This document shows, in pieces, positions 16,645-25,456 of a stretch of 35,795 bases of DNA (its first letter is position 1; each line of letters opens with the position of its first letter). The notes below the pieces were generated by a model. That model saw nothing but the letters and a program-made list of their open reading frames with translations. It was not told the DNA's origin and made no database searches. The translations under genes and the position numbers were made by a program. This DNA comes from Hydrogenophaga sp. (lineage in GTDB: Bacteria > Pseudomonadota > Gammaproteobacteria > Burkholderiales > Burkholderiaceae_C), in contig NZ_JAOASO010000113.1 of NCBI RefSeq assembly GCF_030158645.1, positions 1 through 35,795 of the forward strand, in the 5' to 3' direction.

Positions 16645-16670
16645 TTTTAATATGTTCTCCATTGCATAAA
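16645..16670. promoter_or_regulatory. AT-rich control region between fdhBA and its divergent regulator
   Basis: The 68-bp gap between the divergent fdhB and regulator starts contains one AT-rich block, unusual for this GC-rich window. It shows imperfect symmetry (TTTAATATG on one side, CATTGCATAAA on the other). It must hold at least one promoter and is the only credible operator position for the neighbouring ModE-like regulator. Exact boxes cannot be assigned. Confidence 0.4.
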
Positions 16671-16686
16671 CCCAGGCCCTTCCGCC

Positions 16687-17757
16687 ATGCTGCGCATCAC
16701 CCTGCAACCCCGATGGCACCTCAGCCAGGACGGCGGCCCCGCGCTGGACGCCAACACCTTGCTGGCACTGCTCGCGGCGGTGGAGGCCTCGGGCAGCATC
16801 TCGCAGGCGGGCCGCGAACTGGACCTCTCGTACCGCCACGCCTGGGGTCTGCTGCAGCAGGCCGAAGCGCTGTTCGGCCAGCCCCTGCTGGTGCGCGGAC
16901 GGGGGCGCGGCTCGGCGCTGACCGAGCTGGGCGACAAGCTCATCTGGGCCGACGCGCGCATCGGTGCGCGGCTGCAGCCGCTGCTGGAATCGCTGGCCTC
17001 GGAGCTCGAAGGCGAACTCGGGCGCGTGCAGCGCCGCCAGCGCGCCGTGCCGCGCCTGCACGCCAGCCACGGCTTTGCCGTGGCCGCGCTGCGCGAGCAG
17101 CTGGCTGCGCGCGAGATCCCGGTGGAGCTGCGCTACCGCAACAGCCTCGAAGCGGTGGCCGCGCTCGCGCAGGGCGACTGCGAGCTGGCGGGCTTTCATG
17201 TGCCGCTGGGCGAGTTCGAGGCGGCAGCGGCCCAGCGCTACCTGCACTGGCTCAAACGCGACCAGCACCTGCTGGTGCACCTGGCGGTGCGCACGCAAGG
17301 CCTGTTTTGTGCACCGGGCAACCCCAAGGGCCTTGAGGGCCTGGCCGACCTCACGCGGCGCGACCTGCGCTTCGTCAACCGGCCCGAGGGCTCGGGCACG
17401 CGCGTGCTCACCGACCTGCTGCTGCAGCGCCACGGCATCGAGGCGCGCGCGGTGACCGGCTTTGACAACACCGAACTGACCCACGCGGGTGTGGCGGCCT
17501 ATGTGGCCAGCGGCATGGCCGACGTGGGGCTGGGCGTGCAGACCGCCGCGCACCGCTTCGGGTTGCACTTCATTCCGCTGCTGAAAGAGCGCTACTTTTT
17601 CGCCCTGCCCCCCGACGCCCTGGACCGCGCGGAACTGCGCCCGGTGCTCACCGTGCTGCGCTCACCGGCGTTCCGCTCGCGCGTGGCCGCGCTGCAAGGC
17701 TACGAGGCGGCGAACACCGGACAGGTCATGGCGCTGGGCGAAGCCTTCCCGGACTGA
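16687..17757 (+). CDS. ModE-type HTH regulator with PBP-like ligand domain
   Basis: A 356-residue transcription factor. Residues 20-80 form a winged helix of the ModE N-terminal type: ALLAAVEASGSISQAGREL, then SYRHAWGLL and LVRGRGRGSALTELGDKL. Residues 110-340 match the PBP-like domain (PF12727 type) with the hallmark FVNRPEGSGTRVL, and a periplasmic-binding-protein fold that in related proteins is linked to molybdate/tungstate metabolism. It diverges from fdhB across 68 bp, the usual layout of a dedicated regulator; the fds operon of Cupriavidus also has an adjacent regulator (FdsR), though I cannot claim orthology. It may sense oxyanion, cofactor or formate supply. Its 3' end meets the convergent M20 hydrolase gene. 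Confidence 0.82.
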   Translation: MLRITLQPRWHLSQDGGPALDANTLLALLAAVEASGSISQAGRELDLSYRHAWGLLQQAEALFGQPLLVRGRGRGSALTELGDKLIWADARIGARLQPLLESLASELEGELGRVQRRQRAVPRLHASHGFAVAALREQLAAREIPVELRYRNSLEAVAALAQGDCELAGFHVPLGEFEAAAAQRYLHWLKRDQHLLVHLAVRTQGLFCAPGNPKGLEGLADLTRRDLRFVNRPEGSGTRVLTDLLLQRHGIEARAVTGFDNTELTHAGVAAYVASGMADVGLGVQTAAHRFGLHFIPLLKERYFFALPPDALDRAELRPVLTVLRSPAFRSRVAALQGYEAANTGQVMALGEAFPD

Positions 17758-17758
17758 T

Positions 17759-19027
17759 TCAGGGCGCCACCACGCCGGCGCGTTCCAGCATGGCGTGCAG
17801 CAGCACGTTGCAGCCGGCGGTGATGTGCGCGGGCTTCGCGTCCTCGATCTCGTTGTGGCTGATGCCGTCCTTGCACGGAATGAAGATCATGCCGGCCGGC
17901 GCGAGCTGCCCGGCGTAAATGGCGTCGTGGCCCGCGCCCGAGACCACCGGCATGTGGCTCAGGCCGAGCTGTTCCGCCGCGCGCTGCACGGCCTGCACAC
18001 AGCCCGCGTCGAACGGCTGCGCCGCGTAGCTCGACACCTGTTCGATGGCAATGGTCATGCCGGTCTCGCTGCTCAGGCGCGTGGCCAGGGCGTGCACTTC
18101 CGCCACCTGCTGGTCCACCAGCGCATCGGTGCTGTTGCGCAGGTCGATCGAGAACTTCACCCGGCCCGGGATCACGTTGCGGCTGTTGGGGTGCACCTGC
18201 ACCATGCCCACCGTGCCGCGCCCGTGCGGGCCGTGGCGCAGCGCCGAGGCCACCACCTCCTGCATGAGCAGCGTGGCCACCTGCAGGGCGTCGCGCCGCA
18301 GCGCCATGGGCGTGGGGCCGGCGTGCGCCTCCATGCCGGTCACGGTGCAGTCGAACCAGCGGATGCCGAGCACGCCCTGCACCACGCCGATGGTGACGTC
18401 GGCGTCTTCGAGCACCGGGCCTTGTTCGATGTGGGCCTCGAAATACGCGCCGATGGGGTGGTCGCCGGGTTCCTGCTCGCCGATGTAGCCGATGCGCTCC
18501 AGCTCCTCGCGCACGGTCTTGCCGTCGGTGTCGCGCGCGGCGTAGGCGTGCTCCAGCGTGAAGGCCTTGGCGAACACGCCCGAGCCCATCATCACCGGCA
18601 CGAAGCGCGATCCCTCCTCGTTGGTCCAGAACGCGACCTCGATCGGCGCCTCGGTTTCGATGCCGTGGTCGTTGAGCGTGCGCACCACCTCGATGCCGGC
18701 GAGCACACCGTAGTTGCCGTCGAACTTGCCGCCGGTGGGCTGGGTGTCGATGTGGCTGCCGGTCATGACCGGGGGCAGGGCCGGGTTGCGCCCGGGCCGG
18801 CGCATGAACACGTTGCCGATCTTGTCGACCGTGACGCTCATGCCGGCCTCGCGCGCCCAGCGCGTCACCAGGTCGCGGCCCTGGCGGTCGAGGTCGGTGA
18901 GTGCGATGCGGCACACGCCGCCCTTGGGCGTGGCACCGATCTGCGCCAGTTCCATGAGCGAGGCCCACAGGCGATCGCCGTCGATGCGCAGGCGGGTGGT
19001 GGCGGGGGATGGTACGAGGGTGTTCAT
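17759..19027 (-). CDS. M20-family N-carbamoyl amino acid hydrolase / allantoate amidohydrolase
   Basis: A 422-residue zinc amidohydrolase of the hydantoinase/carbamoylase M20 subfamily. Metal and catalytic residues are present: H92 in TGSHIDTQ, D103 in KFDGNYG, the Glu pair at 137-138 in TNEEGSRF, the histidine of FEAHIEQGP, and the late histidine of GISHNEIED. The dimerisation/lid domain (about 220-335) carries the subfamily motifs GMEAHAGPTPM and PNSRNVIPG. Members release carbamoyl groups from N-carbamoyl amino acids, beta-ureidopropionate or allantoate. The nearby AllA-like lyase and allantoin/hydantoin-type racemase favour allantoate, but the family alone does not decide. Its start overlaps the GntR stop (ATGA), so the regulator and enzyme are cotranscribed. 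Confidence 0.88.
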   Translation of the reverse strand: MNTLVPSPATTRLRIDGDRLWASLMELAQIGATPKGGVCRIALTDLDRQGRDLVTRWAREAGMSVTVDKIGNVFMRRPGRNPALPPVMTGSHIDTQPTGGKFDGNYGVLAGIEVVRTLNDHGIETEAPIEVAFWTNEEGSRFVPVMMGSGVFAKAFTLEHAYAARDTDGKTVREELERIGYIGEQEPGDHPIGAYFEAHIEQGPVLEDADVTIGVVQGVLGIRWFDCTVTGMEAHAGPTPMALRRDALQVATLLMQEVVASALRHGPHGRGTVGMVQVHPNSRNVIPGRVKFSIDLRNSTDALVDQQVAEVHALATRLSSETGMTIAIEQVSSYAAQPFDAGCVQAVQRAAEQLGLSHMPVVSGAGHDAIYAGQLAPAGMIFIPCKDGISHNEIEDAKPAHITAGCNVLLHAMLERAGVVAP

Positions 19028-19761
19028 GGCAGTTCGGGTTCGGGCTGGGGGGTGTCTCGGTAGGCGGCGAAGGCATCGCGCAAGCGCCGGCCGCGCACCG
19101 GGGTGTCGACCAGCGAGCGTTCGAGCTCCGCGAGGTGTTTGCGCATTTCGGCGGCGGCGGGGGCGCTGCCGCGCAGCAGCGCGTCGATCAGGTCCACATG
19201 GCGGTGCGCCACGCAGACCTGGCCACCGTCCACCTTGAAGCGCGCCATCAGCAGCGAGGTGGTGGGCAGCAGGCCGTTGAGCAGGCGGCCGAACACCGGG
19301 TTGCCGTGCATGCGCGTGAGCGCGTGGTGAAACTCGCCCGACAGGCGGATGGCCTCGGCCCGGTCGCCGCGCTGGTCGGCGGCCTGTTCGGCCTGCGCCA
19401 CCGCGCGCAACTCGGCCAGCTGTTCAGGTGTGAGCCGCCCACCCAGGCGGCGCGCCACTTCACATTCGACGATGCGCCGTGCTTCGAACACGTGCACCGC
19501 GTCTTCCAGGCTGGGCAGCGGCACCCGCGCACCGCGGTTGTGGCGCAGCTCGATCACCTGGTCTTGTGCCAGGCGCTGCAGGGCCTGGCGCACCACCGTG
19601 CGCGAGACCTTGAATTCGGTGGCCATCTCGGCTTCGCGCAACCACTCGCCGGGCGCGAGCCGGTGCTCCAGCACGGCGCGGTAGATGGCATCAAACACCC
19701 GGTCGGTGGCGGTGCCGTCGGGCTCGGTGGGCGGAGCTGTGAGGAGCTGTTCGGGGTTCAT
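19024..19761 (-). CDS. GntR-family regulator with FCD domain
   Basis: A 245-residue transcription factor. Residues 20-85 form the GntR winged helix (TDRVFDAIYRAVLEHRLAPGEWLREAEMA, given here in outline, then VSRTVVRQALQRLAQDQVIEL). Residues 95-225 are an all-helical FCD ligand-binding domain with the usual metal-binding residues (D in LEDAVHVFEARR, histidines in FHHALTRMHGN and AHRHVDLIDAL). FCD regulators usually repress catabolic operons and release DNA when they bind a pathway acid. It is the first gene of an operon with the M20 hydrolase and diverges from allA by 50 bp. The duplicated 13-mer at 27277 and 27450 is a candidate target of this protein. Confidence 0.9.
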   Translation of the reverse strand: MNPEQLLTAPPTEPDGTATDRVFDAIYRAVLEHRLAPGEWLREAEMATEFKVSRTVVRQALQRLAQDQVIELRHNRGARVPLPSLEDAVHVFEARRIVECEVARRLGGRLTPEQLAELRAVAQAEQAADQRGDRAEAIRLSGEFHHALTRMHGNPVFGRLLNGLLPTTSLLMARFKVDGGQVCVAHRHVDLIDALLRGSAPAAAEMRKHLAELERSLVDTPVRGRRLRDAFAAYRDTPQPEPELP

Positions 19762-19811
19762 GTGTCAACATTGGAACAGCCCCTTGCGGCGGCCACCACC
19801 GAAGGATTCTC

Positions 19812-20306
19812 ATGACCCGTGACGTTCCCGTGCAGCCCTTGCACACCGACGCATTCCAGGCCTACGGCCACGTGCTGAACCTCGGCGCCTCGGACACGCG
19901 TGCGATCAACGCCGGCACCAGCCAGCGGCTGGACCTGACCGGCTCGCTGACCCTGCACGCCGAAGGCGGGGAGCCGGTGCTGGCGGTGTTTCGCGCTCGG
20001 GCCCAGGCGCCCGAAGGCCCTTGGCACCTGCTGGAGCGCCACCGGCTCGGTTCGCAAACTTTCGTGCCGCTGGCGGGCGCGCGCTGTGTGGTGCTGGTGG
20101 CCCTGGGCCGCGACGGCCCCGACCTCGCCACGCTGGCCGCCTTCCGGGTGGCGGGGGATCAAGGCATCACCCTGCATCCCGGCACCTGGCACCACCCCTT
20201 GCTGGCGCTGGACGACGGCGACTTTCTCGTCATCGAAAGGGCGGGCCGAGCGGTGGATTGCGACGTGGTTCAACTGGACACCCCGGTGCGCCTGCGCCTG
20301 GACTAG
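19812..20306 (+). CDS. allA: Ureidoglycolate lyase family protein
   Basis: A 164-residue cupin-fold protein of the AllA family, which splits ureidoglycolate into glyoxylate and urea, the last step of allantoin use. The family blocks INAGTSQRLDL, LERHRLGSQTFVPL and HPGTWHHPLLAL are all present in order, including the histidines expected around the active site. Length is normal for AllA. The ATG at 19812 follows GAAGGA at suitable spacing. It diverges from gntR. It converges with the amidase gene, and their stop codons share the palindromic CTAG at 20303-20306. The identity is strong at the family level; real substrate use in this strain is inferred. Confidence 0.87.
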   Translation: MTRDVPVQPLHTDAFQAYGHVLNLGASDTRAINAGTSQRLDLTGSLTLHAEGGEPVLAVFRARAQAPEGPWHLLERHRLGSQTFVPLAGARCVVLVALGRDGPDLATLAAFRVAGDQGITLHPGTWHHPLLALDDGDFLVIERAGRAVDCDVVQLDTPVRLRLD

Positions 20307-21499
20307 GCCTGGGCCATGCGCTCGGCCAGGCGAACCAGGCTGCGGTCGCTGCCGCGCGGACCCAGCAGCGAGATGCCCAGCGGGGCACCGGCGCGGCGCG
20401 CCAGCGGCAGGCTGAGCTGCGGAAAGCCCGACAAACCGGCGACGCACAGCAGGCGGATGGCGCGGTTGCGGTAATCCTCCAGCGCGCTGTCGGGGTCGGT
20501 CACGCGGGGCGCGATGTCGGGCATGGTGGGCATGACCAGCACGCCGTCGTCGCCCAGCAATTGCGTCAGGTGGTCGGTGAAACGCTCGCGGAAGGCACGG
20601 CCCTCGGCGGCCTGCGCGTCGGTCACTTGGGAACTCCACTCAAAACGCTGCGCCACCCCCGGGCCCAAGGGCGGCGCAAAGCGGCGGATGAAATCGCCAT
20701 CGACCTGCCACGACTCGTGGCCCTGGATGTGGCGGAAGTGCCAGTACATCGCGTCCAGGCTCTCCAGCACCACCTGCGCCTTGCCGGCCTTGCCGAGCAC
20801 GGCCTCGATCTGGCTGCGCGCAGGCGCCAGCGCCTTGCGGGCTTCGGGCGTGGCCAGCGCCCACAGGTCGGCTGGGGCGAGCAGGCGCACGTTGTTCGGC
20901 AGCGGGTGTGCATCGTCGCCGAGCAGCACGTTGGCCACGCGGGCGAAGGTGGGCACGTCGCGGGTGAACCAGCCGCAGGTGTCCAGGCTGGGCGCGAGGT
21001 CGAGCGCGTCCTGCAGGCTCACGCGGCCGTGGCTGGGCCGCAGGCCCACGAGGCCGCAGTGGCTGGCCGGGGCGCGCACCGAGCCGCCGGTGTCGGTGCC
21101 CAGCGCAAAGTCGCACAGACCGTGCGACACCGCCGCCGCCGAGCCGCACGACGATCCGCCGGCGATGCGGTCGGGCGCGGCCCCGTTGATGGGCGAGCCG
21201 AAATGGGCGTTCTGCCCGTTCATGGAAAAGGCCAGCTCGTCGGTGATGGTCTTGCCCACGAAGCGCGCACCGGCGTCCAGCAGGGTCTGCACGGTGGGCG
21301 CCGTGCGGCTCTGAACGCCGAGCAGCGCCAGCAGCAGGGGCTGCCCACCGCTGGTGGGGTAGCCGTGGATGTGGAACAGGTCCTTGACGCCGAACCCCAG
21401 GCCGGCGAGCGGGCCGGTGGCTGCGCGCGGCACCGGCACGGCGGGGTAAGGCATGAAGGCGCGGGCGGGGTCGTGCAGAACGTCGGCGTGTGGGGTCAT
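20303..21499 (-). CDS. Amidase-signature family hydrolase
   Basis: A 398-residue amidase with the complete Ser-cisSer-Lys triad: K39 in GFGVKDLF, S116 in AGGSSCGSAAAV and S140 in GTDTGGSVRAPAS. It is short compared with typical 460-residue members, so substrate-binding segments are reduced. The ATG at 21499 is followed by MTPHADVLHD. It sits last in the importer operon order (dppB-C, dppF, dppD, amidase), 23 bp after dppD, so it probably acts on the imported compound or releases ammonia from a pathway intermediate. The substrate is unknown. Confidence 0.87.
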   Translation of the reverse strand: MTPHADVLHDPARAFMPYPAVPVPRAATGPLAGLGFGVKDLFHIHGYPTSGGQPLLLALLGVQSRTAPTVQTLLDAGARFVGKTITDELAFSMNGQNAHFGSPINGAAPDRIAGGSSCGSAAAVSHGLCDFALGTDTGGSVRAPASHCGLVGLRPSHGRVSLQDALDLAPSLDTCGWFTRDVPTFARVANVLLGDDAHPLPNNVRLLAPADLWALATPEARKALAPARSQIEAVLGKAGKAQVVLESLDAMYWHFRHIQGHESWQVDGDFIRRFAPPLGPGVAQRFEWSSQVTDAQAAEGRAFRERFTDHLTQLLGDDGVLVMPTMPDIAPRVTDPDSALEDYRNRAIRLLCVAGLSGFPQLSLPLARRAGAPLGISLLGPRGSDRSLVRLAERMAQA

Positions 21500-21522
21500 G
21501 GGATCTTGTTGTTGGTGTGAAG

Positions 21523-22518
21523 TCAGGCGGCTGTCTCGGCGACGCGCAGGCAGCGCACGCTGTGGCCGGCAGCGAGCCAGCTGATCTCGGGGCGCGTGGT
21601 CTTGCATGCATCCTGCACCAGACGGCATCGGTCGGCAAACGCGCAGCCGGTGGGCAAGGCGGTGAGGTCGGGGGGTGAGCCGGCAATGGTCTCCAGCCGC
21701 GTGCCCTTGGGCAACGCACCGCTGGCGCGGCTCTTGAGCAGGGCCAGCGTGTAGGGGTGGCGCGGCGCCCGCAGCAAGGTGGCCGCAGCGCCCTCTTCCA
21801 CGATGCGCCCGGCGTACATCACCGCGATGCGGTCGGCCACCTCCACCGCGGCGCCGATGTCGTGGGTGACGAAGATCACCGACAGGCCGAGTTCGCGCTG
21901 CAACTCGCGCAGCAGCAGCAGGATCTGGATCTGCACCGTGGCGTCCAGCGCGGTGGTGGGCTCGTCGGCCAGCAGCAGCTGCGGCCGGCAGGCCAGGGCC
22001 AGCGCGATCATGGCGCGCTGGCGCATGCCGCCCGACATTTCATGCGGGTAGGCCTGCAGCCGTCGCTCGGGGCTGGGAATGCGCACACGTTCAAACAGCT
22101 CCAGCGCACGCTGTTGCGCCTGGGCCGCGCTGACGTTTTCATGGCGACGGATCGCCTCGGTGATCTGCGCGCCCACAGAGTACACCGGATCGAGCGCGAG
22201 CAGCGGCTCCTGGAAGATCATGGACGCGACCTTGCCCCGGTAGTCGGCCAGGGCCTGGGTGCCGAGCGCGAGCACGTCCTGATCGCCCACGCGCATCTCA
22301 CCTTCGATGCGGCTGCGTCCGGGCGGGTGCAGGCGCAGCAGGCTGCGCAGCGTGACGCTCTTGCCCGAGCCGGATTCGCCGATGAGCGCGACCACCTCGC
22401 CGCGCTTGACCTGCAGGTCCACACCATTGACGGCTTCCACCGGCTTCTTGCCGCCGGTGAAGGTGACGCGCAGGTTGCGCACGTCGACGAAGGGTTTTTC
22501 CGTGTTGTCGTTGGTCAT
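21523..22518 (-). CDS. dppD: Dpp/Opp-type ABC importer ATP-binding protein (D subunit)
   Basis: A 331-residue ATPase that powers uptake through the neighbouring permeases. Walker A is GESGSGKS (47-54), the signature is [15 protein letters not shown], Walker B is [12 protein letters not shown], and the switch histidine is in FVTHD. The C-terminal oligopeptide-type extension carries a four-cysteine set ([16 protein letters not shown]), which in DppD/OppD proteins can hold an iron-sulfur cluster. The ATG at 22518 overlaps the stop of the F subunit (ATGA). Family ligands include peptides, nickel, glutathione and opines; the context suggests a ureide or N-substituted amino acid. Confidence 0.9.
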   Translation of the reverse strand: MTNDNTEKPFVDVRNLRVTFTGGKKPVEAVNGVDLQVKRGEVVALIGESGSGKSVTLRSLLRLHPPGRSRIEGEMRVGDQDVLALGTQALADYRGKVASMIFQEPLLALDPVYSVGAQITEAIRRHENVSAAQAQQRALELFERVRIPSPERRLQAYPHEMSGGMRQRAMIALALACRPQLLLADEPTTALDATVQIQILLLLRELQRELGLSVIFVTHDIGAAVEVADRIAVMYAGRIVEEGAAATLLRAPRHPYTLALLKSRASGALPKGTRLETIAGSPPDLTALPTGCAFADRCRLVQDACKTTRPEISWLAAGHSVRCLRVAETAA

Positions 22519-23558
22519 GCCGCTTCCTTCATCAACACAGGCGCTTCGGTGTGGCCGCTGTCGGCCACGTGCATCCAGCACGACGCGACCTGACCCTGCT
22601 CGATGGGACTCAGCGTGGGCACCCGTTCGCTGCACAGGGCCTGGGCGTGCGCGCAGCGGGTGTGGAAACGGCAACCCGGCGGCGGGTTGATCGGGTTGGG
22701 CGGGTCGCCGGCCAGCGGCGGCGTCTCGGTGCGGTGGTCCGGGTCCATGGACGGGATGGACGAGAGCAGCGCGCGCGTGTACGGGTGGGCCGGGTGGTCG
22801 AACAGGGTTTCGCTCTCGCCGATCTCGGCCACCTGGCCGAGGTACATCACCATCACGCGGTCGCTCATGTAGCGCACCACGTTGAGGTCGTGGCTGATGA
22901 AGATGTAGGTCAGGCCAAACTCGTCCTTGAGGTCGAGCAGCAGGTTGAGCACCTGCGCCTCGACCGACTTGTCCAGCGCCGAGACGGCTTCGTCCAGGAT
23001 GATCAGGCGCGACTGCAGGGCGAGCGCACGCGCGATGTTCACGCGCTGGCGCTGGCCGCCCGAGAGTTCGTGCGGATACCGTTCGGCGAAGCGGCGTGGC
23101 TCCAGGCCCACGCGCGCCAGCAGGTCGCGCGCACGCTCCACCGCCGCCTGGCGCGGCAGCCCGTGCACCTGCGGCGCAAAGGCGATCGAGTCCTCCATGG
23201 TCAGGCGCGGGTTGAGCGAGGCGTAGCTGTCCTGGAACACCATCTGCGTCTGGCGGTGGAACTGCTTGAGGCTGAGGGCCGAGCCGCCCACGGTTTGACC
23301 GTCGAACACGATCTCGCCACGGTCGGGCTTGATGAGCTGCATGAGCAGGCGTGCGGTGGTCGATTTGCCGCAGCCCGACTCGCCCACCACGCCCAGGGTT
23401 TCGCCCTTGAAGACGTCGAAGTCGATGCCGTCGACCGCGCGCACCACGCCGCCGCCACGGCCGAACACGTCTTTCTTGAGCGGGAAATGTTTGACCAGGC
23501 CGCGCACCCCCATGAGGGGTTGGGCCGGACCGCCGATGTCGGGGGAGCTCAGGGGCAT
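22515..23558 (-). CDS. dppF: Dpp/Opp-type ABC importer ATP-binding protein (F subunit)
   Basis: A 347-residue ATPase partner of the D subunit. Walker A is GESGCGKS (59-66), the signature is LSGGQRQRVNIARAL, Walker B is LIILDEAVSALD (Ala replaces the usual Pro-Thr, as is common in F subunits), and the switch region is FISHDLNVV. A C-terminal oligopeptide-transporter extension contains GCRFHTRC and further cysteines. It follows the C permease by only 7 bp, and its stop overlaps the D start, consistent with one operon. Confidence 0.9.
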   Translation of the reverse strand: MPLSSPDIGGPAQPLMGVRGLVKHFPLKKDVFGRGGGVVRAVDGIDFDVFKGETLGVVGESGCGKSTTARLLMQLIKPDRGEIVFDGQTVGGSALSLKQFHRQTQMVFQDSYASLNPRLTMEDSIAFAPQVHGLPRQAAVERARDLLARVGLEPRRFAERYPHELSGGQRQRVNIARALALQSRLIILDEAVSALDKSVEAQVLNLLLDLKDEFGLTYIFISHDLNVVRYMSDRVMVMYLGQVAEIGESETLFDHPAHPYTRALLSSIPSMDPDHRTETPPLAGDPPNPINPPPGCRFHTRCAHAQALCSERVPTLSPIEQGQVASCWMHVADSGHTEAPVLMKEAA

Positions 23559-23565
23559 GGCGACC

Positions 23566-24459
23566 TCACTGCTTGATTTCCATGGCCGAGCGCAAACCGT
23601 CGGCCAGGAGGTTGAAGGCGATCGAGGTGATGAAGATCATCACGCCGGGCAAGGCGGCGATCCACGGTTGCACGTAGATGGCGGTGCGCAGGGTGTTGAG
23701 CATCAGGCCCCACTCGGGCTCGGGCGGTTTCACGCCCAGGCCCAGGAAACTCAGGCCCGAGGCCAGGATCATGGCCACCGCGATCAGGCTGGTGGCGTAC
23801 ACGAAGATCGGCCCGAGCACGTTGCCCAGCACGTGCACGCGCACGATGGTGAAGGCGTTGGCGCCCGAGGCGCGCGCCGCGTCCACAAAGTCGCGCCCGC
23901 GGATCTGCGTGGTCACGCTTTCGGCCACCCGCGCGATCGGCGGTATGAACACGATGGTCAGGGAGATCAGCGAGTTGGTGATGCCCGCGCCGAGTGCGCC
24001 CGAGAGCGCGATGGCCAGCAGCACCGACGGGAAGGCGTAGAACACGTCGATGGTGCGCATCATCACGGTGTTGAGCGTGCCGCCGGCGTAGCCCGCGGTG
24101 ATGCCGATCAGCGAGCCCACCACAAACGCCAGGATCACCGGCGTGATGCCCATGAACAGCGAAAGCCGCGCGCCCACCATGAGGCGCGACAGCATGTCGC
24201 GCCCGAGCTCGTCGGTGCCCAGCGGGTGACCTTCAAAGCCGATGGGTTCGAGGCGCTTCATCATCGACGAGGCGTAGGGATCGGCCGGCACCAGCCAGGG
24301 CCCGAACACCGCCAGGACGAGCAGGATGAGCACCACCACCGCCGCGCCGATGGCCACGCGGTCGCGCAGGAAGCGCCGGCCCACGGTCTGCCAGTAGCCC
24401 GGCGACCGTTCGAACACGAGAGCGGGCACCTTGCCCGGATCCACTGCAACTTGAAGCAT
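23566..24459 (-). CDS. dppC: Dpp/Opp-type ABC importer permease (C subunit)
   Basis: A 297-residue inner-membrane permease of the OppC/DppC N-terminal type. A first hydrophobic helix near residues 37-58 (AIGAAVVVLILLVLAVFG) is followed by the periplasmic HPLGTDELGRDMLSR motif typical of C subunits. Four to five further helices follow, with the ATPase-docking EAA-like loop around VDAARASGANAFTIVRVHVL. The ATG at 24459 is preceded by GAAGGACA; an upstream start at 24486 would overlap the B gene and lacks a site. It is 16 bp from dppB. Confidence 0.88.
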   Translation of the reverse strand: MLQVAVDPGKVPALVFERSPGYWQTVGRRFLRDRVAIGAAVVVLILLVLAVFGPWLVPADPYASSMMKRLEPIGFEGHPLGTDELGRDMLSRLMVGARLSLFMGITPVILAFVVGSLIGITAGYAGGTLNTVMMRTIDVFYAFPSVLLAIALSGALGAGITNSLISLTIVFIPPIARVAESVTTQIRGRDFVDAARASGANAFTIVRVHVLGNVLGPIFVYATSLIAVAMILASGLSFLGLGVKPPEPEWGLMLNTLRTAIYVQPWIAALPGVMIFITSIAFNLLADGLRSAMEIKQ

Positions 24460-24475
24460 GGTTGTGTCCTTCGGT

Positions 24476-25426
24476 TCAGCGCGCAATGCGGGGGTCGAGC
24501 AGGGTCTGGATCACATCCACCACCAGGTTGAGCACCACGAAGAACATGGCCAGCACGAGGATGGTTCCCTGCAGCAGCGGCAGGTCGCGCTGGAAGATGG
24601 CGGAGTTCAGCAGGAAGCCGGTGCCGGGCCACGAGAAGACGGTCTCGATCAGGATGGAGCCACCCAGCAGGTAGCCCAGCTGCAGGCCCATCACGGCCAG
24701 CGCGGTGGGCGCAGCGTTCTTCACCACGTGGGTGAACACGCCCAGGTCGGTGAGGCCCTTGGCGCGCAGCCCGACGATGAATTCCTGCGCCAGGATGTCG
24801 GCCACCAGCGCGCGCACGGTGCGCGCGATGATGCCCATGGGAATCACGCTCATGGTCACGGCGGGCAGGATCATGTGTTTGACGTGCTCCCAGTCCCAGA
24901 TCCATTCGCTGGAGCCGCCCGGACCGGCGCCCCCCGGCGGCAGCCACATCAGGATGCTGGAGAAAACAATCACCAGCACCATGCCCAGCCAGTAGTGCGG
25001 CACGCTCACGCCCAGCACCGAGGTGAGCGAAGCGGCCTTGTCGAGCCAGGAGTTCTGGAAGTAGCCCGCCACAAAGCCGAACAGGCAACCGAAGACAAAT
25101 CCGATCAGCGTGGCCAGCACGGCCAGGCGCAAGGTGTTGACCACCGCGCGCATCACCTCTTCGGTGACGGAGCGACCCGACGCGATGGAGGTGCCCAGGT
25201 CACCCTGCAGCGCACGCCACACCCAGCTGACAAACTGTTCGGGGTAGGAGCGGTTGAAGCCGTAGAGCTCGATCAACTGCTGCTGCAGCTCCACCGAAGC
25301 GTCGGGCGGCAGGATGGAGACCAGCGGGTCGCCCGGTGAGAGGTGCACCAGCGCAAAACACACCAGCGCCACGCCCAGCATGATGGGCAGCGTGTAGACC
25401 ACACGCCGAAAGAGAAACGTCAGCAT
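24476..25426 (-). CDS. dppB: Dpp/Opp-type ABC importer permease (B subunit)
   Basis: A 316-residue inner-membrane permease. It starts with the DppB hallmark MLTFLFRRVVYTLPIMLGVALVCF (shown in part: FRRVVYTLPIML), followed by LSPGDPLVSILPPD. Six helices are visible. The EAA-type docking loop is VGLRAKGLTDLGVFTHVVKN, and the protein ends with VDVIQTLLDPRIAR, the usual C terminus. The gene lies 66 bp after the binding-protein gene, the gap holding a strong hairpin, which fits the higher expression normally needed for the binding protein. Confidence 0.88.
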   Translation of the reverse strand: MLTFLFRRVVYTLPIMLGVALVCFALVHLSPGDPLVSILPPDASVELQQQLIELYGFNRSYPEQFVSWVWRALQGDLGTSIASGRSVTEEVMRAVVNTLRLAVLATLIGFVFGCLFGFVAGYFQNSWLDKAASLTSVLGVSVPHYWLGMVLVIVFSSILMWLPPGGAGPGGSSEWIWDWEHVKHMILPAVTMSVIPMGIIARTVRALVADILAQEFIVGLRAKGLTDLGVFTHVVKNAAPTALAVMGLQLGYLLGGSILIETVFSWPGTGFLLNSAIFQRDLPLLQGTILVLAMFFVVLNLVVDVIQTLLDPRIAR

Positions 25427-25456
25427 CGCTCGAACCTCCGGTCAACATCGGTGCAA

